A DNA stretch of 64,000 bases from Mesorhizobium loti (GCF_013170705.1 NZ_CP033334.1:2581501-2645500), one strand, 5' to 3'; shown: positions 45,407-54,952, counted from the stretch's first letter. The notes: generated by a model not told the origin, from the letters alone. Program-made: numbers and translations.

Positions 45407-46441
45407 TCAGGCCGGGCGTTTGATCCGCCCGGCCACAGCGCCCCATGCGGCCTTGATCATGCCGGCCAGCCCGCTCGGATAGGCCAGCATCACACCGATG
45501 ATCAGCACCGCCGTGATCATCGGGCGCCATGCCCCGAAATCGGCCATCCACTCGGCAAAGACGGTCAGCACGAAGGAGGCGATGATGGCGCCATAGATGG
45601 TGCTGGTGCCGCCCAGCAGCACCATCGACAGGATGATGGTCGCCAGACTCATGCCGAAGACGTCGATCGAGGCATTGCGCTGGTAAGCGGCATAGAAGGC
45701 GCCGGCAATGCCGGTGAAGAAGGCGCTGGCGGCCAGCGTCAGCATGCGCTGGCGCACGATCGAGATGCCGCGGCTGATGGCGTATTCCTCGTTGTCGCGC
45801 AACGCCACGATGCTGGCGCCGGCACGCGAGCGCACGAACACGCGCAGGAACAAAGTGCTTGCCACCAGCAGCGCCAGGGCGATGTAGAAATAGGCTGATT
45901 TGCCGTCGCGGACCATGTTGTGGTCGAACCAGTAGAGTCCTGGAATGCGCACGATGCCTTGCGTGCCGCCGGTGATGTCGGACTGGCTGAGGATCACCTG
46001 CATCACCAGTTGCGCGAAGCCGAAGGTCACCAGGATGATGTAGATGCCTTTCAGCCGCAGGATCGGGATGGTTACCAGGATCGCCGCCAGCGTGGCGATG
46101 ATGCCGCTGGCGAACAGCGCGATCCAGGGGTCGAGCCCGGCCAGCTTGGTCAGCAGGCTGTAGGCATAGACGCCGATGCCGAACAGCGCCAGATGGCCGA
46201 AATTGAAGACGCCGCCATAGCCGAGGCTGAGGTCCCAGTTCGAGGCGACGATGGCATAGATGAAGGCCATGATCAGGATGTGGCGGGCATAGGTGTCGCC
46301 GAAGACCAGCGGCAGCAGCGCGAGAAGCGCGAAGCCGAGCACGAAGCCGACGGCCTCATGCTTCCACGGCGTGCGGCCCGGCGCGATCGGGGTTCCCGCT
46401 GCCGTGCGGATTGGTGCCATCGTCGAGGTCGTGTCGGTCAT
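45407..46441 (-). CDS. livM: branched-chain-type ABC permease LivM
   Basis: A 344-residue inner membrane permease of the LivM family. It has nine or ten helices and the EAA-like region RSRAGASIVALRDNEEYAIS, followed by VRQRMLTLAASAFFTGIAGA. It forms the channel with LivH. The ATG at 46441 overlaps the livH stop as ATGA. It is the last gene of the operon livJ-G-F-H-M and is convergent with the M20 gene. Confidence 0.95.
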   Translation of the reverse strand: MTDTTSTMAPIRTAAGTPIAPGRTPWKHEAVGFVLGFALLALLPLVFGDTYARHILIMAFIYAIVASNWDLSLGYGGVFNFGHLALFGIGVYAYSLLTKLAGLDPWIALFASGIIATLAAILVTIPILRLKGIYIILVTFGFAQLVMQVILSQSDITGGTQGIVRIPGLYWFDHNMVRDGKSAYFYIALALLVASTLFLRVFVRSRAGASIVALRDNEEYAISRGISIVRQRMLTLAASAFFTGIAGAFYAAYQRNASIDVFGMSLATIILSMVLLGGTSTIYGAIIASFVLTVFAEWMADFGAWRPMITAVLIIGVMLAYPSGLAGMIKAAWGAVAGRIKRPA

Positions 46442-47313
46442 GCGAGGCCTCGCGAGCGGCTGGCGAAGATGCCCTCGGGGCGCACCATCAGGGTCAGGAT
46501 AAGCACGCCGAACAGCAATGCCGGCGTCCAGTAGAGGCCGAAATAGTAGCTGCAGGCGGCCTCGAAGAAGCCGATCAGATAGGCGGCGAAGATTGGTCCC
46601 GATATGCTGGATATGCCGCCGAAGACGACGACGATCAGCGCCTTGAGCAGCGGGTCGCTGCCCATGACAGGCGACATGAAGCGATAGCCGCCCATGAAGA
46701 TGCCGGCGAGCCCCGCCAGCGAAGCGGCGATGGCGAAGGCCAGTCCGTAGAGCGCGGTGACATTCAGCCCGACCAGATGGCTGGCATCCTCGTTCTGCGC
46801 CACGGCGCGCAGCGCCAGTCCGAGCCGTGTGCGGTTAAGGAACATCCATAGCGCCGCCAGGATCAACGGCGTGATGACGATGATGGCGATCTGGTGCAGC
46901 GACACGCCGACGCCGCCTATGGTGGCGTTGCCGTCGATCAGTGCCGGGATCTGCTTCGAACGCGGCCCCCAGATGGTCAAGGCGCCGTTCTCGATCAGCG
47001 AGCCGGCGGCAAGCGTGGTGATGACGACGACCAGCACGATGTTGGGCCGGCCGATCAGCGGCCGCACGACGCTCGCCTGCAGGATCCAGCCGACGCCGGC
47101 CATGACGACGACGGCGACCGGAAAGGCCACCGCCGCCGGCAGGCCGAGTTCAACCAGTTGCCAGGCGACATAGGCACCGAGCATCATGAACACGCCATGG
47201 CTGAAATTGAACACGCCGATCGTCGTCCAGACCAGGGCCAGACCGACCGCCATCATGGCGTAGAGCGAGCCCTGGAACAGGCCGCCGAACAGGATTTCCG
47301 CCAATGCGCTCAT
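46438..47313 (-). CDS. livH: branched-chain-type ABC permease LivH
   Basis: A 291-residue permease with typical LivH features: LFQGSLYAMMAVGLALVWTT, GVFNFSHGVFMMLGAYVAW, and the coupling segment RTRLGLALRAVAQNEDASHL. The ATG at 47313 is correct for the family; the frame runs to 47403. It lies 10 bases after livF. Substrate specificity cannot be read from the permease. Confidence 0.95.
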   Translation of the reverse strand: MSALAEILFGGLFQGSLYAMMAVGLALVWTTIGVFNFSHGVFMMLGAYVAWQLVELGLPAAVAFPVAVVVMAGVGWILQASVVRPLIGRPNIVLVVVITTLAAGSLIENGALTIWGPRSKQIPALIDGNATIGGVGVSLHQIAIIVITPLILAALWMFLNRTRLGLALRAVAQNEDASHLVGLNVTALYGLAFAIAASLAGLAGIFMGGYRFMSPVMGSDPLLKALIVVVFGGISSISGPIFAAYLIGFFEAACSYYFGLYWTPALLFGVLILTLMVRPEGIFASRSRGLA

Positions 47314-47323
47314 GTTCGAAATC

Positions 47324-48037
47324 CTAATGGCCAAAATACATCGACATGATCTCGCCGTGGTCGAGGCTTTCGCCCGGCTTGATCTCGGTCGCCACCGCGC
47401 CATGATTGACGAGGTAGAGTTGCTGCGTCAGCTCGAGCAGGAATTCGATGTCCTGCTCGACGACGATCAGCGGCACGCCGCCGCGCGAAATGTCCATGAC
47501 GGAAGCGCAGAGCTCGTCCTTGATCTTGGGTGCGAGGCCCAGCGTCGGCTCGTCGAGGATCAGCAGGCGCGGGTGGCTCATCAGCGCCGTGCCGATCGAC
47601 ACCATCTGGCGCTCGCCGCCCGACAGCGTGCGCACGCGCTGGCGCCAGCGTTCGGCCAGTTTGGGGAACAGCTTGACCACCTTCTCGCGGTTCTCCGCCT
47701 CATGCGGGCGGGCGCGCGACGAATAGGCGCCCAGCGCCATGCAGTCGGCGATGGAGAGGTCGGGAAACAGCCGGTTGCCTTGCGGCACATGGATCAGCCC
47801 GGTGCCGACGATGGCGCGGGCGCTACGGCCGGCGATGTCCTGCCCGTCGAACAGGATGCGGCCGCTTTTCGGCTGCAGCAGCCCGGAGATGGCGCGCAGC
47901 AGCGTCGTCTTGCCATGGCCGTTGGGCCCGAACAGGCCGACATTGCCGAAGCGGCCTGCCTCCAGCGAAATGTCGTGCAGCACGGTGACGCGGCCATAGC
48001 CTGCGGTCACGCCCTCGACGGTGAGAATGGGATTCAC
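47324..48037 (-). CDS. livF: branched-chain-type ABC ATPase LivF
   Basis: A 237-residue ATPase with Walker A GPNGHGKTTL, Q-loop region, signature LSGGERQM and Walker B LLILDEPTLGLA. The GTG start at 48037 overlaps the livG stop as GTGA and is preceded by GGAGGG, so coupled translation is expected; the frame is open to 48331. It supplies energy for import together with LivG. Confidence 0.94.
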   Translation of the reverse strand: MNPILTVEGVTAGYGRVTVLHDISLEAGRFGNVGLFGPNGHGKTTLLRAISGLLQPKSGRILFDGQDIAGRSARAIVGTGLIHVPQGNRLFPDLSIADCMALGAYSSRARPHEAENREKVVKLFPKLAERWRQRVRTLSGGERQMVSIGTALMSHPRLLILDEPTLGLAPKIKDELCASVMDISRGGVPLIVVEQDIEFLLELTQQLYLVNHGAVATEIKPGESLDHGEIMSMYFGH

Positions 48038-48771
48038 GCCACCGCCCTCCTGGTTCCGAGATAGGCTTCGATGACGCGCTGGTCGGCGATCACGCTCCCC
48101 GGTTCGCCGGCGGCGAGCACGCGGCCGTTGTTGAGCACCAGCAGGTGTTGCGACAGGCTCATCAGGAAGGTCAGCACATGCTCGATCAGGAGGATGGTGA
48201 TCCCGCGTTCGGCGGTGCGGCGGATCAGGCCGATCGATGTCTCGATCTCGGGCTTGGTCAGGCTCGACGCCGGCTCGTCGAGCAACAGCATGCGCGGCTG
48301 CATGGCGATCGCGGTCGCAAGCATCAGGCATTTGCGCTCGAAGACGGACAGTTCGCCCGCCAGCCTCCCGAACGACGAGGACCCCAGTCCGACGAACTCC
48401 AGCGCTTCGGCGGCGGCTTCGCGGGCGGCCGCGGCCGCCTTTTCCTGCTTGCCGTAGCTTGCGCCGATCAAGGCGTTCTCGAAAACGGTCAGCCCGTCGA
48501 AGGAGGTCTCGCGCTGAAAGGTGCGGGCGAGGCCGAGGCGCGCGATGGCGTGCCCTGGTTTGCCGTTGATGGCGGTCCCGTCGAAGCGGATGCGGCCCCG
48601 GTCAGGTCCGAACGGGATGCCGGTGATGATGTTGAACAGCGTGCTCTTGCCGCTGCCGTTCGGGCCGGCGATGCCGAAAATCTCGCCGGCCTCGACCTTG
48701 AACGACACGCCATCGACGGCCTTCAGCGAACCGAAGGCCTTCGACACGTCGTCCAGTTCAAGCAGGGCCAT
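48034..48771 (-). CDS. livG: branched-chain-type ABC ATPase LivG with unusual signature motif
   Basis: A 245-residue ATPase with a standard Walker A (GPNGSGKSTL), Walker B (RMLLLDEPASSLT) and switch His (LLIEHVLTF). The ABC signature is divergent: where LSGGQ or the LivG-type NLAYGQQRR is expected, it reads ELSVFERKCLMLA. The partner LivF keeps a normal LSGGE, so one of the two composite ATP sites may be degenerate, as in some asymmetric transporters. It lies three bases after the binding-protein gene. Confidence 0.92.
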   Translation of the reverse strand: MALLELDDVSKAFGSLKAVDGVSFKVEAGEIFGIAGPNGSGKSTLFNIITGIPFGPDRGRIRFDGTAINGKPGHAIARLGLARTFQRETSFDGLTVFENALIGASYGKQEKAAAAAREAAAEALEFVGLGSSSFGRLAGELSVFERKCLMLATAIAMQPRMLLLDEPASSLTKPEIETSIGLIRRTAERGITILLIEHVLTFLMSLSQHLLVLNNGRVLAAGEPGSVIADQRVIEAYLGTRRAVA

Positions 48772-48774
48772 GCC

Positions 48775-50028
48775 TCACTGCATCCAGGGCTGCGGCTTGA
48801 AGGCGCCGGTTGCGTATTTCTCCGGCGAGATCAGTGTGCGCTGGCCGTCCCAGATCTGGAAGAAGGTGATTGGGATATAGTCGTCGCCCTGCGTGGCAAG
48901 GTGGGTTGCGGGATCGAATTTCAACCGGCCCTCGGCGACCTGCTTGTCGGTCTCCGACAGCGCTTTCATGATCGCGGCGTGGTCCGATGCGCCACCGACC
49001 TTCTTGACCGCGTCGAAATAGACATTGGTCATTTCGTAGAGGCCGACGCCATAGGTCCCGCTCTCGACACCGTATTTCGCCTTGAACTTGGCCGCCACCT
49101 CGTCGGCGCGCGGGTTCTTCGGCGTCGTCAGCGCTCCGCCCAGGAGATTGTAGATGACACCGTTCGACTTCTTGCCGGTCAGTTCGACGAATTCCGGAAC
49201 GCTCGGCGCATATTGCAGGAAGACCAGGCTCTTGGTCGGCTGCTCGAGGAACTGGTTCAGGAAGGATGCCGAATTGCCCGGCAGATAGTCGGTGTTGATG
49301 ACGACGTCCGGGACATTCTCGCGCACCTTGGCGAGGATCGAGCGCCAGTCGGTCACTTCGCCGAACGGAACGATCTCGTCGACCGTGATGGTCCAGCCCT
49401 TCTCCTTGAAGGTCTTCTTCATGCCTTCGGAGATGGTCTTGGAGTAGGCGTTGTCCGAGGAGATGATGGCGACCTTCTTGGTCGGCAAGGTGATCTTGCC
49501 GTCGGCCGCGAGCTTCTCGACGAACAGGGTGACGTCGGTGTTGTAGGCGTCGAAGGATGGCGTCAGCGACCAGCAGCACATGTATTTGTCAGGGTTCGGC
49601 GCGATGATGTCCTTGGTCTGCTGCGAGGTGGCCGCGAGCATGTAGGGCATCTCTGCCTCGGCCATGTTGTCGATCTCGAAATTCGTCAAGCTGGCGTAAC
49701 CGGTGAGCATGAACTGCACGCCGGGATCGCCGAGCAGGCGTTCGACCGCGCTGGTGACATTGCCGGCTGATTGATCCTTGACGTCGCCGACCACCAGTTC
49801 GAACGTGTTGCCGGCAACGCCGCCGGCCGCGTTTGCCTCGTCGATCGCCATCTGCACGCCGCGCTGGAATTCCTGGCCGTCCGCCGCGGCGGGCCCGGTG
49901 ATGGGTGCGAGCAGGCCTATCTTGACGACGTCGGCGAAAGCGGGCGCGCTCGCCGTGGCAAACACGCCGATCAGCGCGCTGCTCATCAGCATATGGCGGA
50001 TTCTGTTGCCTGCGGATTTGGATTTCAT
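48775..50028 (-). CDS. branched-chain-type ABC substrate-binding protein
   Basis: The 417-residue precursor has a Sec signal (HMLMSSALIGVFATASAPAFA). Its mature LivJ-like protein has VVKIGLLAPITGPAAADGQE, GVQMAIDEANAAGGVAGN and VAIISSDNAYSKTISEGMKK. It captures the substrate in the periplasm for LivHMGF. The ATG at 50028 is used; the open frame extends to 50118. A relation to N-acyl amino acids or amides is inferred from the M20 and hydrolase genes, not from this sequence. Confidence 0.93.
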   Translation of the reverse strand: MKSKSAGNRIRHMLMSSALIGVFATASAPAFADVVKIGLLAPITGPAAADGQEFQRGVQMAIDEANAAGGVAGNTFELVVGDVKDQSAGNVTSAVERLLGDPGVQFMLTGYASLTNFEIDNMAEAEMPYMLAATSQQTKDIIAPNPDKYMCCWSLTPSFDAYNTDVTLFVEKLAADGKITLPTKKVAIISSDNAYSKTISEGMKKTFKEKGWTITVDEIVPFGEVTDWRSILAKVRENVPDVVINTDYLPGNSASFLNQFLEQPTKSLVFLQYAPSVPEFVELTGKKSNGVIYNLLGGALTTPKNPRADEVAAKFKAKYGVESGTYGVGLYEMTNVYFDAVKKVGGASDHAAIMKALSETDKQVAEGRLKFDPATHLATQGDDYIPITFFQIWDGQRTLISPEKYATGAFKPQPWMQ

Positions 50029-50072
50029 CGTGCGGTTCCCTGTTTTCCTCCCGTTCATCGGGAGTTGGATAA

Positions 50073-50094
50073 TTGACAATCTACGCATAATTGT
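50073..50094. promoter_or_regulatory. dyad operator-like site between importer and hydrolase genes
   Basis: TTGACAATCTACGCATAATT at 50073-50092, ending in ACAAT-N9-ATTGT symmetry (50076-50094), closely resembles the site at 43062-43084 before the RpiR gene. It lies 45 bases from the importer start and about 125 from the hydrolase start. TTGACA could also serve as a -35 element for the plus-strand gene. Confidence 0.5.
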
Positions 50095-50219
50095 TCTTAT
50101 TTGAAAAGGATTTTTCAACGCAACCTGACCGGGAAGACGGTTCCCGCAAAAGGTATGGAAGCTGTGGCGCTTTGCTGCGCATCTGCACTAAAACAAGGCA
50201 ATTCCAGACGGAGCGGACC

Positions 50220-51038
50220 ATGACGATCTCTCAGAAGACCCTTGAAACCAGCCACGGCAAGATCGCCGTTCGCGAGACCGGTGGCAAAGGCACCGCCGTG
50301 TTGCTGATCCACGGCAACTCCTCTTCCGGAGCTGTTTTCCGCAACCAGCTCGAGAGCCCTCTGGGCGAGCGCTACCACATCATCGCCCCCGATCTGCCGG
50401 GCCACGGGGCATCGGGTGATGCGATCGATCCGGACCGGTCCTACAGCATGGAGGGTTATGCCGATGCGATGACCGAAGTGCTGGGGCTGCTCGGTATCGG
50501 CAAGGCCATCGTCTTCGGCTGGTCGCTTGGCGGCCATATCGGATTGGAGATGATCGATCGCTTTCCCGGCCTGCTCGGGCTGATGATTACCGGCACCCCG
50601 CCCGTGGCGCCCTCGGAGGTCGGCAACGGCTTCAAGCCGAGCCCGCACATGCACCTTGCCGGGCAGGAAAGTTTCACTCCCGCCGATGTCGAGGCCTATG
50701 CGCGCAGCACCTGCGGTGAGCCGTTCGAACCATTTCTCCTCGACACTGTCGCACGCACAGACGGTCGCGCACGGCGCCTGATGTTCGAGAAATTCGCGGC
50801 CGGCACCGGCCGCAACCAGCGCGAGATCGTCGCCGGCAAGACGCCGCCGATCGCCGTTCTGAATGGCATCGACGAACCGTTCGTCAACACCGATTTCGTC
50901 GCGGCCGTGAAGATTTCCAACCTGTGGGAAGGCAAGGCGCATCTGCTCGACAATTCGGGCCATGCGCCGTTCTGGGATTCGCCCGACCGCTTCGATCCAA
51001 TCTTCGCCCGCTTCCTGGCGAGCGTCGACAAGGGGTAA
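50220..51038 (+). CDS. alpha/beta hydrolase
   Basis: A 272-residue cytoplasmic enzyme with the canonical fold. The oxyanion region reads LLIHGNSSSG, the nucleophile is Ser102 in VFGWSLGGHIG, the acid Asp is in LNGIDEPFVN and the base His is in LLDNSGHAPFWD. It may hydrolyse an ester, amide or lactone. It is divergent from the branched-chain-type importer and shares its control region, so it probably belongs to the same catabolic module. The substrate is unknown. Confidence 0.9.
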   Translation: MTISQKTLETSHGKIAVRETGGKGTAVLLIHGNSSSGAVFRNQLESPLGERYHIIAPDLPGHGASGDAIDPDRSYSMEGYADAMTEVLGLLGIGKAIVFGWSLGGHIGLEMIDRFPGLLGLMITGTPPVAPSEVGNGFKPSPHMHLAGQESFTPADVEAYARSTCGEPFEPFLLDTVARTDGRARRLMFEKFAAGTGRNQREIVAGKTPPIAVLNGIDEPFVNTDFVAAVKISNLWEGKAHLLDNSGHAPFWDSPDRFDPIFARFLASVDKG

Positions 51039-51269
51039 CTTCGCGGGACGGCCTTCGCGACCGACAGCTGTCGGCAGGCAGAATACTGCGAGGCAATGGC
51101 TCCGATCTTGCCGGTGCCTTCAATAGGCGCATGCACGTAAAACCGTCTTCGGTTGCGAAGGCATGGCGCAAACAATCGCCAATATGCAAAGTATCGGCAT
51201 TGCGCCAGTGGCTCGCCTGTGGTCGAAGGCGGCACTGGATGCCCGGCACCTCAGCAGTTGGACCGTTAA

Positions 51270-52664
51270 ATGACCGTATTCACACGCCGCGGGCTTCTGA
51301 AAACGGCAGCGGTTGCTGGCGCCGGTGGGGTCGGACTCTCGGCCATCGGCAGGTTTGGCAGCTGGGCCGCGGCCAGTCCTGAACCGGTGGTGCTGCAGAC
51401 GGCGAAAATCCAGGCCAGCCTGATGGACGTCGGCCCGACCAACAATGTGCTGACCTATGGCAGCGCCGGAATGCCGCCGGTACTGAGGATGAAGAAGGGC
51501 GAACCCTTCGCCGCTCGCCTGGTCAACGCCATCGACGATCCGACGACAATCCATTGGCACGGCATTCGCCTGCCGAACAAGATGGATGGCGTGCCCTTCC
51601 TGGTGCAGCCCTATGTCTATACCGGCGATCATTTCGACTACGCCTTCGCCCCGCCCGATGCCGGCACATTCTGGTATCACCCGCATTGCAACACGCTGGA
51701 GCAGATGGGCCACGGCCTGACCGGCGTGATCGTGGTCGAGAATCCGAACGACCCGAAATTCGACGCCGAATTCGTCCTCAATCTGCGCGATTGGCGTCTT
51801 GGCGACGACGGCCAGTTCATCGACCAGTTCCGGCCGCGCGATGCCGCCAGGACCGGCACCTACGGCACGGTGCGCACCGCCAACTGGCTCGATCAGCCGC
51901 AATATGACGCGCCGGCTGGCGGGCTCGTGCGTCTGCGGGTGGCGATATCAGATGTTACCCGCATCTACGCCTTTCGGGTCGACGGCGCCGAGGCGATCGT
52001 GATGGCGCTCGACGGCAATCCGGTGCCGCGGCGTTTTTCGCCCGATGCCTTGCTGCTGGGGCCGGGCCAGCGCATGGAGCTAGCCATCCGCATGCCGGAT
52101 GATGAGGGCGCGGTCGTCAGCCTGCGAGACGTCAGGGGCACCAAGCCCAAGGTGCTCGCCACCTTGCGCGCGGTCGGCCGCTCGCTGAAGCGCGCCATTG
52201 GTGATGTTGCGCCGCTGGAGGTCAATCCGGTGGCTGAGGTGGACCTCACCGCCGCCCAGCATATTTCGCTGGCGCTCAGCGCCACGGCCGAAAACATCCC
52301 GAGCGATAGCATATGCGGTTCGCTCGGCTATGGTTTCTGGGCCATCAACAAGGTGCCGTGGCCGGGCGATACGCCGGACCCGACCGCGCCCCTGGCCGAA
52401 CTGAAGCTCGGCAAGAGCTATGTCATCGACATGGAGAACCTGACGCCGCAGTCGCATCCGATGCATCTGCACGGCATGAGCTTCAAGGTGCTGTCGTCCT
52501 CGACACGGCAAGTGCAGCCGCTGATTTCCGACACCTATCTCATCCAGCCCAACGAGAAGGTTCAGCTCGGCTTTGTCGCCGACAATCCGGGCGACTGGCT
52601 GCTGCACTGCCACATCATCGAGCACCAGAAATCGGGCATGACGAGCTACGTCAGGGTGGCCTGA
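51270..52664 (+). CDS. Tat-exported multicopper oxidase
   Basis: A 464-residue precursor with a twin-arginine signal (TRRGLLKTAAVAGAGG) and three cupredoxin domains. All four copper-binding clusters are present: TIHWHGIRLPN, FWYHPHCNTLEQMGHGLTG, QSHPMHLHGMSF, and LHCHIIEHQKSGM, whose Cys, His and Met form the type 1 site. It oxidises phenols or metal ions using oxygen in the periplasm; the substrate is not predictable. It stands alone between the hydrolase and the PTS genes, with which it is convergent. Confidence 0.93.
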   Translation: MTVFTRRGLLKTAAVAGAGGVGLSAIGRFGSWAAASPEPVVLQTAKIQASLMDVGPTNNVLTYGSAGMPPVLRMKKGEPFAARLVNAIDDPTTIHWHGIRLPNKMDGVPFLVQPYVYTGDHFDYAFAPPDAGTFWYHPHCNTLEQMGHGLTGVIVVENPNDPKFDAEFVLNLRDWRLGDDGQFIDQFRPRDAARTGTYGTVRTANWLDQPQYDAPAGGLVRLRVAISDVTRIYAFRVDGAEAIVMALDGNPVPRRFSPDALLLGPGQRMELAIRMPDDEGAVVSLRDVRGTKPKVLATLRAVGRSLKRAIGDVAPLEVNPVAEVDLTAAQHISLALSATAENIPSDSICGSLGYGFWAINKVPWPGDTPDPTAPLAELKLGKSYVIDMENLTPQSHPMHLHGMSFKVLSSSTRQVQPLISDTYLIQPNEKVQLGFVADNPGDWLLHCHIIEHQKSGMTSYVRVA

Positions 52665-52701
52665 CGCCGCGCGCCGTTGCCGGAGCCGCGTCGTCGGTGA
52701 T

Positions 52702-52989
52702 CTACTTGCGCAGTTGCGCCTCGATCTCGTCGAGCACCTTGTCCTTGCCGATGCCGGTGAGGAAGGCGAGGCCCTTGATGACCGGCTTGGTCACCGAAGC
52801 CGAGATCGGGGTGGTGGCGACAATGAAGTCGACGCTGTCGGCCAGCCCCGGCACTTCGGTGGCTTTCGCCTGTTGCGCGTTGAAGGTCAGGCCGCGCTTC
52901 TTCATGGCCTCGGTGACCGCGACATTGACCGCCGTCGATGTCGCGATGCCCGTGCCGCAGGCAAAGAGAATAGTTTTTTGTCTGGACAT
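52702..52989 (-). CDS. galactitol-type PTS enzyme IIB
   Basis: The 95-residue cytoplasmic protein carries the phosphocysteine in the P-loop TILFACGTGIATSTA (Cys11) and matches the GatB family of PTS IIB components. It receives phosphate from IIA and passes it to the sugar bound at IIC. It is the last gene of the operon IIC-IIA-IIB, 20 bases after IIA. Its sugar substrate cannot be deduced from sequence. Confidence 0.9.
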   Translation of the reverse strand: MSRQKTILFACGTGIATSTAVNVAVTEAMKKRGLTFNAQQAKATEVPGLADSVDFIVATTPISASVTKPVIKGLAFLTGIGKDKVLDEIEAQLRK

Positions 52990-53009
52990 CTCTTGCTTCT
53001 CCCTGGTTA

Positions 53010-53471
53010 TCAGCCGAGCACGGCACGTACGTCGTCAAGCGTCCTGGCGGACCTCAAGCCGTCCAATGCCTCTGGATTCTGGATGGTGGCCATGACGGAC
53101 TGCAGCGCTTCAATCTGCTTGTCCTTGTCATTGATGGCAAGCAGGAAGACAAAGCCGACCGGCAGCTTCTCGTCGGGATCTTCCATGTTGGCGAACGTCA
53201 CCGGCTTTCTCAGCGTGCCCATCGCGATGCCGGGCTTCAGTACATGTTCGGGATCGGTATGCGGCACCGCGACATTGTCGGCGCGCTCCAGCGGCAGCCC
53301 CGTCGGGATGGTCATTTCGCGGCGCACGACCGCATCGGCATAGGAGCTTTTGACATAGCCAAGGCTCTCGAGCCGTTCGGCCAGGACGCGGATGATCTCC
53401 TCGTTGGTCGAGGCATCCGATCCGAGCACGATCGCTTCGGGATCCAGAAGCTGCATGAGGCTGTCGAACAT
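53010..53471 (-). CDS. galactitol/fructose-type PTS enzyme IIA
   Basis: A 153-residue PTS_EIIA type-2 protein with active-site His71 in NVAVPHTDPEHVL and helix LLDPEAIVLGSDAST. It accepts phosphate from an HPr-like protein. No EI or HPr gene is present in the window, so it must be fed by proteins encoded elsewhere, for example the nitrogen-PTS proteins. It sits 74 bases after the IIC gene. Confidence 0.9.
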   Translation of the reverse strand: MFDSLMQLLDPEAIVLGSDASTNEEIIRVLAERLESLGYVKSSYADAVVRREMTIPTGLPLERADNVAVPHTDPEHVLKPGIAMGTLRKPVTFANMEDPDEKLPVGFVFLLAINDKDKQIEALQSVMATIQNPEALDGLRSARTLDDVRAVLG

Positions 53472-53545
53472 GTTCTGCTCCGTCTATAAAAGTCGTGCGC
53501 CCGAGGAGGGCGCACGACGGTTTCAAGTTCAAGGCGCGATGGCGC

Positions 53546-54952
53546 TTAAGCGGTGCCTTCGGCCGGCTCGTCCTCGGCGCCCGCTGCCCGTTCCCAGCCG
53601 AGCGGGTTGCGGCGGTAGAGGATGAACAGCGCGGCGATGACGACGGCGATCAGAATGATGCCGACCAGCCCAAGCCCCTGGATCGCCTCGATGATCACGT
53701 AGGGAACCCACAGGAAGCCGTCGACCACCGAGGTGATCTGCAGCGCATCCGCCGGCAGCTTGAAGCCCGATGCGACGGCCGCACTGGTGAACAGCGGCGC
53801 CAGCGCGTTGGCGACATAGAAGCCGATGGCCAGCGTCACCGTGCCGATCACCACCATGCGGAACACATTGCCTTTGACCAGAGGCGCGGTCATGGCGACG
53901 ATGAACGGGATGACCGCGAGGTCGGCGAACAGGATGACGCGGTTGCCCGGCAGGATCACCGACAGGATGATCGCGATCGGCACCAGGATCAGCGACGACG
54001 AGATCGCGGCCGGATGGCCGATCAGGATCGCCGAATCGAGGCCGACGAGCAGCTCGCGGTCGCCAGTGCGCTTGCGCACGAACTCCTGCGCCGCGTCGGA
54101 AACCGGAAGCAGGCCTTCCATCAGGATCTTCACCATGCGCGGCAGGAGCAGCATGACAGCCGCCAGTGTCATGCCGGTGCCCAGCACTTTGGCCAGCACC
54201 GTGCCGAGATCGCCCGCATTGTAGAAGGCGATGGCGCCGAGCACGAGGCCGATGATCAGGCCGAGCACGACCGGTTCCCCGAACACGCCGAAGCGGCGCT
54301 CGATGGTCTCGGTGTTGATGTTGATGCGGTTGATGCCGGGAATGCGGTCCATGATCCAGTTCAGGATGATGGCGATCGGCAGGATCTGCGCCGAGGCGAG
54401 ATGCGGCACCGAAATGCCGGGCACGCCATAGAATTGCTGCACCGCGCGCGCCGACCAGTCGGCGAACAGCAGCGACAGCGCTGCGACCAGGGCCGCGATC
54501 GCGATGCCGTAGGCCAGATTGTTGGTGGCGGCGACGACGAGCGAGCCGACGAAGGCGAAGTGCCAGAAATTCCAGACGTCGACATTGAGCGTGCGCGTCA
54601 TGCGCGTCAGCAACAGCACGATATTGACCAGGATGCCGACCGGAATGACCCACAGGCCGACCGACGAGCCGAAGGCGATCGCCGCCGCCGAGGGCCAGCC
54701 GACATCGATGATGTCGCGATGGATGCCGGTGTTGGTGACGATGGCCTTGGCGACGTCGCCGATCGACGTGAACATCAGCCCAAGCACAAGGTTGATACCG
54801 ATGAAGGCGACGCCGATGGTGACGGCGGCACGGAAGGCCTTGCTGACCTTGGCCCCCAAGACCACGGCTATGATGAAAATGACGATCGGCAGCAGGATTG
54901 TCGCACCGAGCGTGTCGATGGCCCCCTTCAGGCCAGCGAGAACTGTATCCAT
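53546..54952 (-). CDS. galactitol-type PTS permease IIC
   Basis: A 468-residue polytopic transporter of the GatC family with about ten helices and conserved segments. These include IGLWVIPVGILVNI-like, FWHFAFVGSLVVAATNNLAY, GVFGEPVVLGLIIGLVLGAI and LDSAILIGHPAAISSSLILV. It imports and phosphorylates a polyol or sugar. The ATG at 54952 (MDTVLAGLKGA) is the family start; the frame reaches 54988. It is the first gene of the operon and is divergent from the SAF dehydrogenase gene. Confidence 0.92.
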   Translation of the reverse strand: MDTVLAGLKGAIDTLGATILLPIVIFIIAVVLGAKVSKAFRAAVTIGVAFIGINLVLGLMFTSIGDVAKAIVTNTGIHRDIIDVGWPSAAAIAFGSSVGLWVIPVGILVNIVLLLTRMTRTLNVDVWNFWHFAFVGSLVVAATNNLAYGIAIAALVAALSLLFADWSARAVQQFYGVPGISVPHLASAQILPIAIILNWIMDRIPGINRININTETIERRFGVFGEPVVLGLIIGLVLGAIAFYNAGDLGTVLAKVLGTGMTLAAVMLLLPRMVKILMEGLLPVSDAAQEFVRKRTGDRELLVGLDSAILIGHPAAISSSLILVPIAIILSVILPGNRVILFADLAVIPFIVAMTAPLVKGNVFRMVVIGTVTLAIGFYVANALAPLFTSAAVASGFKLPADALQITSVVDGFLWVPYVIIEAIQGLGLVGIILIAVVIAALFILYRRNPLGWERAAGAEDEPAEGTA

